This document shows positions 1 through 32,290 of a stretch of DNA of 64,000 nucleotides, piece by piece. Position 1 is the stretch's first letter. Every line of letters starts with the position of its first letter. Source of the stretch: Diadophis punctatus similis (taxonomy: Eukaryota > Chordata > Lepidosauria > Squamata > Dipsadidae); NCBI GenBank assembly GCA_023053685.1, contig JALIGW010000005.1, forward strand, positions 47,209,242 to 47,273,241. The letters run 5' to 3'. Position numbers and translations under genes: made by a program. The notes under the pieces were generated by a model that was not told the origin of the DNA, searched no databases, and was given only the letters and a program-made list of their open reading frames with translations.

Positions 1-730
1 AAAGGGAGATGTGACCAATGAACATCTTAGGTCTCCCCCAGGTATGAATGTGTTGTTTGGCTTTTTAATCTTTTAATTAATTTAAATGTTTTATTTTTGC
101 CACTGTTTTTATACTGTTCTTATACTCTGTTGTACGCTGCCCTGAGTCCCCAGGGAGTAGGGCGGCATATAAGAACAGCAAAATAAACAAACAAACAAAC
201 AAACAAACAAATAAACAAACTATAAAAGTACTGAACGAAAGTAGGCATGTTAATAGTTTCTATTTTAGAAAATGAATAAATAAGGTTGGGAAGAATATGA
301 AGGTGAATGTATTGTCTCATTCACAACCTTGCCTGCTGGCCAGGCATATGGTGTGTGGGTATTACACTCTAATATAATTTGAGTGGGTTTTTTTTCCAAG
401 ATGGCTTTTGCTATGCCAGCTTTAGGAAAGACCCAGCCTGATAAAGCTGAATGTTCCTGAGATTCAGAGGAATTTTGGTTCCAAAATTGGAACCTTCCTC
501 AAAATAGTCCCCTTTTGAGAATCTACAATTGCTGACACAAACATTGCTGATAGTAATTTCCTAACTTTCGAACTTCATAAAAGTAGTGGGGGGGGGGGAC
601 ACAGTGATGTAATAGATGTAACCTCCCAGACAGGTATGATTCCTTGGAAGTCTAAATCCAGCAAGCTATTTTATGGATAGGATTGCAACAATTTTTTTCA
701 GATTCATACTGAAATTCCTGTAGCCCTCAC
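1..730. other. FARSB intron 14 (partial) with L2-like 3' end
   Basis: Apart from the L2-like fragment at about 50-219 and a G-run at 586-598, I see nothing I can name here. No further FARSB exon is present. Confidence 0.7.
50..219 (+). mobile_element. L2/CR1-type LINE 3' end with (AAAC)n tail
   Basis: The segment GCTGCCCTGAGTCCCCAGGG followed by GTAGGGCGGCATATAAGAA and an (AAAC)n-type tail at about 184-219 is the usual 3' terminus of squamate L2 elements. The copy at 4900-4982 has the same layout. It lies in FARSB intron 14. Confidence 0.7.
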
Positions 731-21152
<20,422 letters not shown>

Positions 21153-21480
21153 GGCTCACTAGCCATTTACATTTAATCCTGCCAATTACTTTCCTTCGTG
21201 GCGCATGCGCCAGGTTCACTGTCACTAAGGAAGGCCCCAGGACTTCAATTCCCCGACGTTAAAGACTAGTGCCTAAATTTCTGCCCGATCCAATGCTGGG
21301 TTTTTTTGGCTACCTCTTCGTTCAGAAGAATCAAAAAAGTATAAAGTCCGTCCAAATCCTGTGTTCTTAAAGCGATGACTAACCCGGCAGAGAGAAACTC
21401 GTATAAAGTTTGTTTTGCGTTGATCAGGCTTGTCGCGGACAGCTAACCGTTCCACTTTATCAGCCGGAAAAAAGGGAGAT
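21153..21480 (-). promoter_or_regulatory. FARSB: Putative FARSB 5' UTR and promoter
   Basis: Upstream of the FARSB ATG the sequence is richer in CpG than the surrounding DNA. At 21201-21210 it contains the perfect palindrome GCGCATGCGC, the core of the NRF1 binding site common in housekeeping promoters. On the minus strand an ATTGG (inverted CCAAT) lies near 21290. No TATA box is placed convincingly. The transcription start cannot be fixed. Confidence 0.6.
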
Positions 21481-21805
21481 GTTTTGGTTTATAGATTTAC
21501 GAACAATAAATGGTGTAGAATGGTCTTCGCCCTAGCTAGCACCGTGCGTCAACTTGGTAACAAGTAACAACGTGTAAGTTACTTCTTGCATGTAAGTTAG
21601 TGCGATCTAACATGTTGGCATTAAATTGAATACTGGCTCTGAGATAGGCAGGTACAGATGTGTAAATCAATTTAAATAGAATGTTTGGTTTTTGTGTTGT
21701 TGTTTTTGCAATTTCAAATGGGTTTATGAATGGGATTGTGTTTATTTAATTTATACTCCTATTTGCTTTCAGCATACATTAAAATCGTACCTGATAATTT
21801 TATAG

Positions 21806-21910
21806 CAGTGTTTTTCAAACTGGTAACTTTGAGATGTGTGGACTTCAACTGTAGAATTCCCAGTCAGCAGAATTTCGAAAATTGAAGTTCACACATCTTA
21901 AAAGTATGAG
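21806..21910. mobile_element. Decayed hAT MITE
   Basis: It starts CAGTGTTTTTCAAACTGGTA. The mirrored GAAGTTCACACATCTTAAAA follows GTGGACTTCAACTGTAGAAT. Same family as 4008 and 6879, with a degraded right end. Confidence 0.65.
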
Positions 21911-22529
21911 ATATACAGCCCCGTGTTGTGCAGTAAATTTGGCTTTCAGAGAAACAGAATCTAGATACCTTAGAATCTAAGTACACCTATTGAGTCACAT
22001 CATGTAATACTGCTCGGGTTTGCACATTACATAAACTCATGATATTGTTAGGCACGGTTTGTTAAGTAAATCTTATTTGGATACATTCAGGCATCGCAGT
22101 CTCGAAAGGACTTACAAGACTTGGATGTAAATCTCTCTAGAATAGAACTTCTTTTTTTAATTATTCAGGAATCTCAGAGTATATACAGTATGGGCAGAGA
22201 AAAAATGTACAGGATGTTTTGGGAGGAGGAGGTTTGTAATCAAATGGTGATTATATTTAGTGATGGCATGTGTACTCTAAGCTGTAAGTTCTGCTTTACA
22301 AAGCACAATAGTGGACTTTTTGCAATAAGGGGAGACATAATAGACGTGACAAATGTCATACAGAAAAATAGATACATTTATTCAAAGTTATTCGAAAAGC
22401 AGGACAAATAGCAATTGGATAAAATTACAAAGAAGTAAAATTTAGTTGGGCATAGGAAAAAATTCTTAACAGTGTGGACTGTTCAACAATGAAACAACCT
22501 GCCTTGGGAATTTGTTAGATTTATTACCT

Positions 22530-22794
22530 TTAGAATAGAATAGAATATAATTCTTTATTGGCCAAGTGTGATTGGACACACAAGGAATTTGTCTTTGGTG
22601 TATATGATCTTAGTGTACATAAGGAGAATAAAATACATTCATCAAGAGTAAAAAGATACAACACTTAGTGATAGTCAAGATTATTAATAAACTATCAAAT
22701 CGTAGTAGGAAACAAATAAAAACAATATAATTGAAAGATACAAGCAACATGGTTATAGTCATAAGTGGGAAGAGATAGGTACTAGGAAGGATGA

Positions 22795-22883
<89 letters not shown>

Positions 22884-23640
22884 GTCTTAGTAAATAATTT
22901 GACAGTGTTGTGGGAATTAGTTGTTTAGCAGAGTGATGGCATTCGGGGGGAAAACTGTCCTTGTGTCTAGTTGTTTTGGTGTGCAGTGCCCTATAGCGTC
23001 TTTTTGAGGGTAGAAGTTGAAACAATTTATGTCCAGGATGTGAGGAGTCTGTAGATATTTTCACAGCCCTTTTTTTGACTCGTGCAGTATACAGGTCCTC
23101 AATGGAAGGCAGGTTGGTAGCAATTGTTTTTTCTGCAGTTCTAATTACCCGTTGAAGTCTGTGTTTGTCTTGTTTGGTTGCAAATCCAAACGAGACAGTT
23201 ATGGAGGTGCAGATGACAGACTCAATAATTCCTCTGTAGAACTGAATCAGCAGCTCTTTGGGCAGTTAGCTTTCTGAATTTGTGTAGAAAGAACATTCTT
23301 TGTTGAGCTTTTTTGATGATGTTTTTGATATTAGGTGTCCATTTTAAGTAAGTCTTGTGATATGATAAAACATAGAAACCTGAAGGACTCTACTGTTGAT
23401 ACTATGTTGTCTAGTATTGTAAGAGGTGGTAGTATAGGAAGTTTTCTTTTAAAATCCACCACCATTTCTACGGTTTTAGTTCAAGATTGTTCTGGTTGCA
23501 CCACAAAGCTAGTTGTTCAACTTCCCATCTGTATGCAGATTCATCATTGTCTTGAATGAGACCAATCACTGTTGTATCATCTGCAAACTTCACTATTTTA
23601 ACAGAGGGATCTTTTGAGATGCAGTCATTTATTAGAGAGA
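22530..23640 (-). mobile_element. CR1-like LINE with (AGAAT)n end
   Basis: It opens with AATAGAATAGAATATAATTC then TTTATTGGCCAAGTGTGATT, the reverse of the 3' end seen at 48600-48717. Minus-strand translation of 22880-23240 gives broken RT C-terminal blocks such as LHTKTTRHKDSFPPE and KKRAVKISTDSSHPGHK. Clade assignment within CR1/L3 is uncertain. Confidence 0.65.
22796..22883. repeat. (AAT)n microsatellite, about 88 bp
   Basis: Uninterrupted AAT repeats of about 29 units inside the antisense LINE at 22530-23640. The minus-strand frame through it reads as a long leucine run, which is not a gene. Confidence 0.97.
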
Positions 23641-24339
23641 TTAAACATTTCTCAGATAATTCAGTTCATTAACATGTTCAAGGTATAAAATTAATAATAT
23701 CCTGGAGAAAATCTATCCCTCTGCTTGCTAAGAGGTGACCCTGACTTGGCATATGACTAAAATTTGAAAATACACATAGAAAAGCACATAAAAGTACCCA
23801 AGATAATAAACAATAAATATATGCAGCAATCACATTTCAAGTGTTTTTTCCTAAATAACTTGGCTGTGAGTATTAAAAAATGCTAATAAATTTCCCTCAT
23901 ACTTCAAGGGAAAGGGTAGCCCACTGTACAGCACAGTAGCAGAGAAGTAGCATGTGTAAGTCTTCTTCATGAAAATGGGAGACAAGCAACAGATTCTGCC
24001 AGGACATCTATATGGTTCTAGACCAGTTGAAAAAGTCTTGAATATACCTTGGAACCAAGATTTGTAGGGCTTATATAATATGTAGTTATTGAATCATGTA
24101 ACAATAATATAATATTAAGCTCATTAGATATTGGCATAATTACATATTTTTCATGGGAAACCCTACATTTTTTTTACAAAAATAAGACTGAAAAGAGTGA
24201 CATTGTTTTAAATTTCTGCAAATATCATGTGTAGTGATGGGTGCCAGGGATGGGCAGCATGTACAGTGATAGTTACCATCACTGGTTACCCCTAGGTTTG
24301 TCTATGTAACACTTCCGTTATGCAAGCTTCAGTGGCTAG

Positions 24340-24800
24340 TTTCTTTCCAAGTGCAAATTCAAGGTGCTGGTCATTACATTAAAGCTCTAAATGGTACAGA
24401 TTACCTGTGGGATTGCTTTCCCTAAGAACATCTACCGTACCAGTTTATAATAAGATGGGCACACTCCTAGTCCCTTCTCTTAAGCATTGCCATCTTATGG
24501 GATCTAAGAAGTTGTACTTTTTCCATGGCAACCCTTGCCCTATGGAACACTTTCCCCCCTGAAGTTCTGCAAAGTCTCTAATCCTCCTAGCCTTCTGTAA
24601 AAAACTGAAGACTTGGCTTTTCCCCCAAGTGCTGGGATAGGATGAGATGACTTCATATAGGAATCTTGATTTGGTACCAGGTTTTTGTGTTCAAAATGTT
24701 TAATTTTATAGTTTTAATATGGTTTTTATGTTGATTTAATTTTTGATTGGGAGCCACCCAGAGTTTGTTATAAGAAGAGAGGCTATACAAGACCCCCAGG
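24340..24800 (+). mobile_element. L2-like LINE 3' fragment
   Basis: Decayed frames across 24520-24640 resemble the L2 RT end (ALWNTFPP, LKTWLF-like). GGGAGCCACCCAGAGT at about 24749 is the counterpart of the GCCGCCCAGAGTC end at 4910. Confidence 0.6.
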
Positions 24801-26172
24801 ACCAGACTTTAAGGTACACTGGTCTAGATAGTAGGTCTTCAGATAGCTTCCATCAATTCCATCAATTTCAGGGGCCACAAATTATGAATCTTTCTTAAAC
24901 AAAAGCAAACAAATTGCTTTATATCTTAGCACAGTGTGTGATTCCAGCCATTGGGTAAATGAACAAAGGCTTCAAATAAATGAAAATTTAAGAAGAATCT
25001 CTTTTTCTCTTTTCTCCATTATGGGCATTAATAGGGGTCATAAGCATATCTTGCATAATGGTTAAGCAATATCTTTGCTTCTTCAGGATTAATACCAACT
25101 CAAAGCCCTTTGTCTGAATTCACCAGACTACTGTTGCTTGAATGTCTGGCTTGCAGTTCATTTGTCTTTGTTTTTGTGCTACAGGTCATCATTCAAAACA
25201 AACAGGAAACTATAAGCAGTTGTTCCCATATTAATCATCTGTACAGATCAAGGGCATAGTGTCATACATAAAGAAGAACGGAACGTTAAGGAACGTTAAC
25301 TCAAAGCCCAGGAAAACAGGTGACAGAATAAGGTCTCCTATTATTGTTCTTCGGATCTAGTAAAGCAAAGGTTTCTGAATATGGATACAACCTTGCTGAA
25401 TGGCATTTCTAAGTTTAATGTAGCTAATACAGCAACATAAAGAATGAAGTGTTGTGAAGAATTAGTGAAGAGGGATTTTGTGACATGTTGCACCAAGTTT
25501 CCCCAAACAAGTACACTCCAGTGTTGTTGAACTTTGATTCTTAAAATTCCCAGCTAAAATACCAGATTGGAGAACAATGTCTTATACTATTTAGTAAAGT
25601 ATAAGAAGTTAAAGCCACAGCAACTCAGAAATGTTCCCAGTATAATCTATTTAGTGTAAAAAAAAATTAGTACACACAAACACTCATGTAAATTGTATCA
25701 AAAGTGGCTAACTTGCTTTGATGAAATAATCTTGAGTGGAGGAGAACCTATTTATTCATATTGTATCTGCCAGAATATAGCTTAATATTTGAGCTACAGT
25801 ATTTAGGTATTAGATTTGCTCAGACAAATGATCACAGCTTGCTGTCTGGCTTCCAGAAATTACAACCAGTTGATACTTAATGCACATCCTGCTGTTTGAA
25901 ATACTACATGGATGGAAATAAGAGTACTGACTGATACCCATTTCCTTCTAAACTGCTGTTACATACAGTGTGTTGAAAGCGTAAAACATACAGTATATGT
26001 CTTCATTCATTCTGAAAACAGCTAAAACAAATCAAAATAATTTATTTAAAAACTTTGAAAATATAATATGTGACTTTATATACTGTTATCAAGAAATAAA
26101 AAGCATTAAATTTGTGAGCCAACATATAAGATGCAGTAGTAATTTTACCATGGATTTTATTATTACAAAACA
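24801..26172. other. Intergenic, unassigned
   Basis: AT-rich DNA with no coding similarity or repeat I can name. A (TTGA)n run of about five units lies at 26172-26193. Confidence 0.5.
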
Positions 26173-26248
26173 GTTGATTGATTGATTGATTGATACATAT
26201 ACAGAATCATAATCTATGTGTAGACAACTACTGTACAATAGTTTCTAT

Positions 26249-26982
26249 TGAGAGCCAGTGTGAAACAATGGTTAAGGGGTCAGGCTAGAAACTGGGACTC
26301 TGGGAGTTCTAGTCCTACCTTAGCCACACAGCCAGCTGGGAGACCTTGGGCTGGTCATTCTCTGTTAACCTCGGAAAAGAGGTACCGTATTTTTCGGAGT
26401 ATAAGACGCACCTTTTTCCTCCCTAAAAGTGGCTGAAAATTTGGGTGTGTCTTATACTTCAAATGTAGCTTTTTTTTCCAGCCCTAACTAGGTGCTAACA
26501 GATCTTCCCAGCTCTTACCTTGCAGGCTTTTTCATTGTTACTCTCTCCAAAGAATGTTTTTCCAGCCCTAAGTCTTTGCAGAATTTTTGTTTCATTGCTC
26601 TACTTGCTCCGAATAAGTTTTTTTCTAGCCCTAACCAGGTGCTAACTATCTTCCCAGCTCTTACTGGCTTGCAGGCTCTTTCATTGTTACTCTCTCAGAA
26701 GAAGGTTTTTTTTAAAGTCCTAACCAGGGGATAAAATAATGTGCTGAAGCTGACCAGACCAAGGACGCTAGCCAGATGAATACCTGGTAGGCAGATTGTT
26801 TTCCCCTATTTTCCTCCCCCAAAACTAAGGTGCGTCTTATACTCTGGTGCGTCTTATACTCCGAAAAATACGGTAACTGCAAACAACTTCTTGCCAAGCT
26901 TGCCAAGAATACTGCAGGGACTTGTCCAGGCAGTTGCCAGAATAAACACTGACTAGAGGACAACAACAACAATAAAAGTTTC
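26249..26982 (+). mobile_element. Sauria-type SINE, split by TA element
   Basis: The head at 26249-26384 has tRNA-like AATGGTTAAGGGGTC and GAGTTCTAGTCC boxes. The tail at 26874-26982 reads TTGCCAAGAATACTGCAGGG and ACTTGTCCAGGCAGT, the Bov-B-derived end of Sauria SINEs, followed by an A/C-rich tail. The transposon at 26385-26873 separates the halves. Confidence 0.75.
26385..26873. mobile_element. TA-flanked inverted-repeat DNA transposon, 489 bp
   Basis: It has the same CCGTATTTTTCGGAGTATAA ends as 13630 and 18329, with TA on both flanks. The interior differs: it has two near-identical blocks around TTTTTCCAGCCCTAA. The right end carries the doubled GTGCGTCTTATACTC unit seen at 19290. Confidence 0.85.
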
Positions 26983-26989
26983 AATTACA

Positions 26990-27978
26990 CCTGCACTTAG
27001 GTGAGCACTAGCTGATTTCTGAAATATTTCTTTTGGAAGGATTTTCAAAGAAATCTTTGCAAAATACAAAAATTTGCCAGTAATTTATTACAGAAGCTAT
27101 CTCAAAATATATACCTTTCTAAAAAGGGGGAAAATCAAATCAAACTGAACATTATTAATTACGGCCTGGCATCCGCACACTTAAAACGATTATTTAAAAA
27201 CAAAACATCCGAACCTATGTGTCTAAAAATTAAGATATACAATCAATGAATAAGAATACTAATGATGATTGTCACTTTTATGCTATAGAAGTCATCGTTC
27301 GTTGATATCTGAAGGCTAAAGTAACAACGTTGGCACCATTGTATATAAAATAGCAATCCTTATTAACCAAAACCTACATCAAAATCTTAAGTCTAATCAG
27401 AATTCCAGCTGAAAGAAGAGATAATTAGCCTGTGCCGCAAATCCAGATAAAACCTCCTCCGTGCCATGTGGCACAAGAAATGCACTGCAGGAATTTTAGT
27501 ATATCTGCCCTGCAAATATACAGTTGAAAGCAGTTAATATGCTGTATGTCTTTATAAATGCCAAATGATTGAGTCAGTGTATAAAGAGAAAGGATTAATG
27601 TTCCTTTGAAAAACATTTGAAGATTTTCAAAAACTAATATTAAATAATTCTTGTGTGTCTAAAAGTTGCTCTTTGCTCTTGAATAATTCTTTCCTCCTGG
27701 ATAATTTTTTACTCTTGGCTAATCTCTTCCTTATGTCTTAAGGCCTAGGTGTGTAGCATACTTTATTTTTGTTATGTATTGTATATAGTGTATAGTTGTC
27801 AGTTGAAGTTCTCATTCTGGTCCTCTGTTGGAGTGGGAAAATACTCTCTCCTAATTGGTGGTTTGGCTGATCAGTTTCATATAAAAGGAGCATTGTTCGC
27901 CCAGAACATAACAATTTTTATAGTACTGAATAAGTTAAGAAGCCTATCATTTGATGGATCATTCCTACTACCTACTAT
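26990..27978. other. Intergenic, unassigned
   Basis: Nothing I can name; no exon, RNA gene or clear repeat seen. Confidence 0.5.
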
Positions 27979-28220
27979 GAGCCGAGGTGGCGCAGTGGTT
28001 AAAAGCAGCACTGCAACCTACTCAGCTGACTGCTAGTTCAGCAGTTCAGCTGTTCAAATCTCACCGGCTCAAGGTTGACTCAGCCTTACATCCTTCCGAG
28101 GTGGGTAAAATGAGGATCCAGATTGTTGGGGGCAATATGCTGAACTCTGTAAACCGCTTAGAGACGGCTGTAAAGCACTATGAAGCGGTATATAAGTCTT
28201 AAGTGCTATTGCTATTGCTA
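27979..28220 (+). mobile_element. tRNA-derived SINE (gccgaggtggcgcag head)
   Basis: Full-length copy: GAGCCGAGGTGGCGCAGTGG head, GTTCAAATCTCACCGGCTC B-box region, AACCGCTTAGAGACGGCTG body and a (GCTATT)n tail ending at 28220. Confidence 0.92.
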
Positions 28221-28494
28221 CCTTTCTTGTAGATTGGACTAAAATGCATTATCCCCTGGTTTTGGGGTATAAAGGCTATCCTATATATAAATAAGAGTAA
28301 CACAGCCAAAATTGGTAGCAACCAGTAAGCAGGCTTGTTTTTACATAGCTTGCGGGGGGGGGGGGATTGGAATTATCATCAATAATTTCTAAACATTTTA
28401 CAAATTTTAATTCTTCAAGAAACATCCATTTCCAGGAAAAATTGGTCTTTGATCTTTGCAGAAAAGTAGTAAGTCCTTTCTCAATGTGGGACAG

Positions 28495-29610
28495 GTCCCT
28501 AGCCCCATTAATTAAAGTTTATAAAGCTAAGGTTACCCCTATGCTCTTGTAGGGAGCAGACGTTTGGGGTCTATACTCAACCACAGTCCCAGAACAAACA
28601 CAGTCCCAGCATTTGAGATGCATTTTGGGTGTAGATACAAGAACATCTGCTGCAGCAGTTAGAAGTGAATTGGGAATTTATACAATTCATGCACTATCCA
28701 AAATTAGAGCATATAACTACTGGTGCAAAGTCAATGAAATGGAGACTGATAGACTCCCCAAGTTATGTCTACTAGAGCAAATAAAATTACAATTACAAAT
28801 GTCCTGGATCACCAAACTAACAAATTTTGTAAGAACTGTGGCCTTCCTGTGTCTTGCGTAACAGAACAACTCAAAAAAAGAGCTGCCCAAAGAATTAAGG
28901 ATATAGAAGCACAAAATGATATAGATATCCTTAGTAAGGTGGGTAACTTGAAATGGCTGAGTAAATACAAACATACTTTTCAAGTAGACAGCTATTTGAA
29001 GTTACAACTGCCAAAACATCTTAGGGAGATATTTACGCAAGCAAGATTCGAACAACTTGACACAATGGTCAGATATGGGAGATTCCATTCTATACCCTAC
29101 AATGAGCGTCTCTGCATTTGCGGAGTGGCAGAGGTAGAAGACCTGGCTCACATCCTATTTGATTGCTGCTTGTATAAGGGGGTGAGAGACCGGTACCTTG
29201 GTCTATATAGCAAACGAATGACCCATTGGGATCCCCATATCAAAACAACTTACCTTATGTGCGGCCAGAACCTGAAAATAACATTTAACACAGCAGAGTT
29301 TTTAAACAAAATGGTTCGGTTGAGATCTGCATATGTGGGACTGATTGGGGTAGACTGCAGGGGTGACACCGAAATATAATTTTATCATATTTTATCTATA
29401 TCTTAAATTATTGTATTTTATTCAATTTCATTTTAGACTGTATTTTATTCCAACTTCATTTTAAATCATATTTTATTCCAATTTCATTTTAAATTGTATT
29501 TTATCAAATTCCATTTTAAATTGTTTTTATCAAATTTTAGTAATAATTTGTTTCTGAAACTTTGCATTTTGATATGGCCCAAGGGCTAATCAATAAAGAC
29601 TCATGTCATG
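28495..29610 (+). mobile_element. 5'-truncated non-LTR retrotransposon with 14-bp target duplication
   Basis: TCAATGTGGGACAG occurs at 28481-28494 and again at 29611-29624, bracketing the insert. Inside, frames at 28500-29379 read as the C-terminal part of a LINE polyprotein: VRSELGIYTIHALSKIRAYN, then a frameshift, then CICGVAEVEDLAHILFDC, a CCHC knuckle. One in-frame stop near 28550 and a shift near 28850 show that it is dead. The tail is ATGTC repeats rather than poly(A). The clade (R4/Dong-like, or another with a C-terminal knuckle) is not settled. Confidence 0.85.
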
Positions 29611-29624
29611 TCAATGTGGGACAG

Positions 29625-30148
29625 AAGAAAACAATTCATTCCTTTGATTGTATCCTTCAAATAAAAGACAGCTAGTCCAATGGAGTACTGTAGATTGGAT
29701 TGGATTAGTTCAATGTATGAACCCAATCACCACACAGGTTTATAGTTCAATGTGCTATTCCTGATGGTTATTCCAATGACTGGTAAGTGTAATATTCAAA
29801 CCCAGGCTGGGAAAAGCTATTCCTGAATTATTGGAAAGGACTAATATTTGTAGAAGACAGAAAACTTTTGTTTTTGTTAGTCAGAGGCACAACTGAAATA
29901 TAACAAAAAAGATATTTGAGATTATTTTTTTCCTAATTAGTGTATGTGGTTGACTATAACTCCAAGCAATAGTCACTCCCAGTCATTGTAATTCAACCCA
30001 GGTGGAAAACACGAGGTTCAGAAGGCTTGTCTAACATACTCTGGCTTTCTGGGCTGCCAGATACAGATGATTTACTACTTATTCATTTGACCTCTTTCTG
30101 CTTTCTCTAACACAGAGACAGCGCTACTGCCAATCATTTTTCTCACAA
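29625..30148. other. Intergenic, unassigned
   Basis: No feature I can support. Confidence 0.5.
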
Positions 30149-30376
30149 ACCAGTTTGGTCTAGTGGTTAAGGCTCCACATTAGAAACCAGAAGACTGGGA
30201 GTTCTAGTATCACCTTAGGCATGAAAACTGGATGTGTTATTTTGGGCCAGTCATCCTTTCTCACTTCACCTCATCTCACCTCACGGGGTTGTTGTTGTGG
30301 GGAAAATAGGAGGAGGAAGGAGAATTAGGTATGTTCACTCAATCTTGAGTGTAATAAAGGCAGGATTTTAAAAAAT
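30149..30376 (+). mobile_element. tRNA-derived SINE
   Basis: TTGGTCTAGTGGTTAAGGCT resembles an A box and GGGAGTTCTAGTATC a decayed B box. The body 'gttgttgttgtggggaaaataggagg' and end 'taaaggcaggat' are standard for this squamate SINE. Confidence 0.8.
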
Positions 30377-30379
30377 CTG

Positions 30380-32282
30380 CTGTGCCCAAGTTTGTTATCA
30401 GTTGGGTTATTAGTTTAGGTTTAATTAATCCTTTTAAGAAATGTCTTCGATTGAACTCTGAATCATGAGTTTGTGTAATAATTTTGTGTAATAGCTCATT
30501 AAAAAGAACACATGAAAATTAGAGCGGATTATGGATTTTCTTGAGGCTTAAAAGTTTTGAACGGATTAGCTTCACAATTGCAGTTATGACAGGAGTTTTC
30601 TGAATTGCCTCAATTGGCATAGTTAGCTCATACTTAATATATTTTTCATATTTTGAGATAATCTTCATGTTAAGCAACATGAAATCCTTTTTCAAGAGGT
30701 GAAAAGAAGGCAGTTTTAGCAAGCCAAGCCATTGTGCCAAGCCATTGTACTGTATCATCAATCAAGGCAGGATGTATATCGTTCAAATACATTACATATT
30801 TCTTGCCCTTTGGAAGATAATTTAAACAGAATTGCTAGATTCTTTTAATGTAACAGAGTTTGGGATCAAATGGAAAGCAAAACAAAGCAAATTAAACTTT
30901 GTTTATGCCAATACCATTTGCTACTCTTCTCCATACAATTCCAGCTTTGCAAACTGTACTTGCTTCTCAAGGGTCCAGATTATTTCATACATAGATTTAT
31001 GAGAATTATAACTAGTTTCCCCTTATCATTTTTCATCATAAGAAAAGTTTAATTTGGGGTAAAAGAATGCTTTCTATTGCTACTATTAGGTAGAAACTAT
31101 TCTCTCTGTCTACTCTACCTCTACTCTATAAGATGTTTTAAGTACATATTGTGAAAATAAATACATATTGCTGATCATCCCGAGATTTATCTTGGCATCC
31201 TGATCTACTTCTTGTCCACTTCTACGTTATAGGGTATTCTTAAGCTAGAATCTTTTGGGATCAGGCTAAGCAAATTTATATATGACTATGGCTGGGGTTA
31301 TACAACCCCTCTGAATATTTATTCCTGGGTAAAAGTTCTCTGGTTTGCAACCTTACACAGATGTTGGACTTTATACAATCTTTGCTGATGGTACATAGTT
31401 TAGAAATCACAAATGTAGCAATTTCCTATATTGGGAAGAATGTTTGTGATTATTATTTCTAAATCTGCTATTGGCCAACTGCAGCCCTGTAGACGTTTCA
31501 CATCTCATGAGCATTGCTTTCGATTTCCAAATGTATTGCATTGTTTAATGTAATTTTCTATTTTAAAAAAGGTGGGTAAAGAGGCAACCAACTACAAAAT
31601 TCTGTTTGATTTTCTCAACTCTCTTTCTCTGCCTGCATCTTTTAAATGCTTTGAGAATGTATAAATATATTTAACTGAATAATTTTGTGAAACAAATTAA
31701 CTGAAGATTCCATCATGAACCCAAGCTGATAAATTAATACAGATGTTTTTATTTATTTATTGTATTTATTTGCTGCCCATCTCGTAGCAAATGAATCTCA
31801 TATAGCAATGGTTTTTTAAAACAATTTACTGAATAATCACATCTGATGGAATTCATTCAAATGAGAAACCATCATCAATTCAGTAAATTATGTTTTAGAA
31901 AACCATCATTTACAAGATATAAGATACAAACACAACAAATAATTAACAAACAAACAAGCAATATTTTCATTTAATTTGGCATTCAATTAAGGTTTATAGC
32001 ATATGATTGCTGTCTGATGATGGAGAAAAATATGTTTGGAGAACATATAATATTGATAAGAACTGTTCATGATATGGGCATATATGCATGTCATTTAAAA
32101 CTAAAATATGCCTAAAGTGATAATCTGTCTCGTGTATATTTCTGTATCACTGGTCCCTATTTATTTTACATGGGCAGCTGGGATGTCCTTCGCGTTTTGG
32201 GTTGACCCCGTTGGAATTATATACTCTTGGGATCCAGTCCTAGCATTTTTTCCTCATTGGTCCCCAGCACACTCTCCTGATG
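30380..32282. other. Intergenic, unassigned
   Basis: AT-rich DNA. The TTATTTGCTGCCCATCTCG at about 31767 looks like a LINE tail scrap. Nothing else is supported. Confidence 0.45.
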
Positions 32283-32290
32283 AGGTAGAG

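Noticed and set aside
22796..22883. Possible CRISPR or tandem array
   Set aside because: Simple trinucleotide repeat in vertebrate DNA. No spacer-repeat structure exists anywhere in the window.
22759..23064. A frame with a long leucine run, like a signal or membrane protein
   Set aside because: It is the (AAT)n microsatellite read on the minus strand within a dead LINE.
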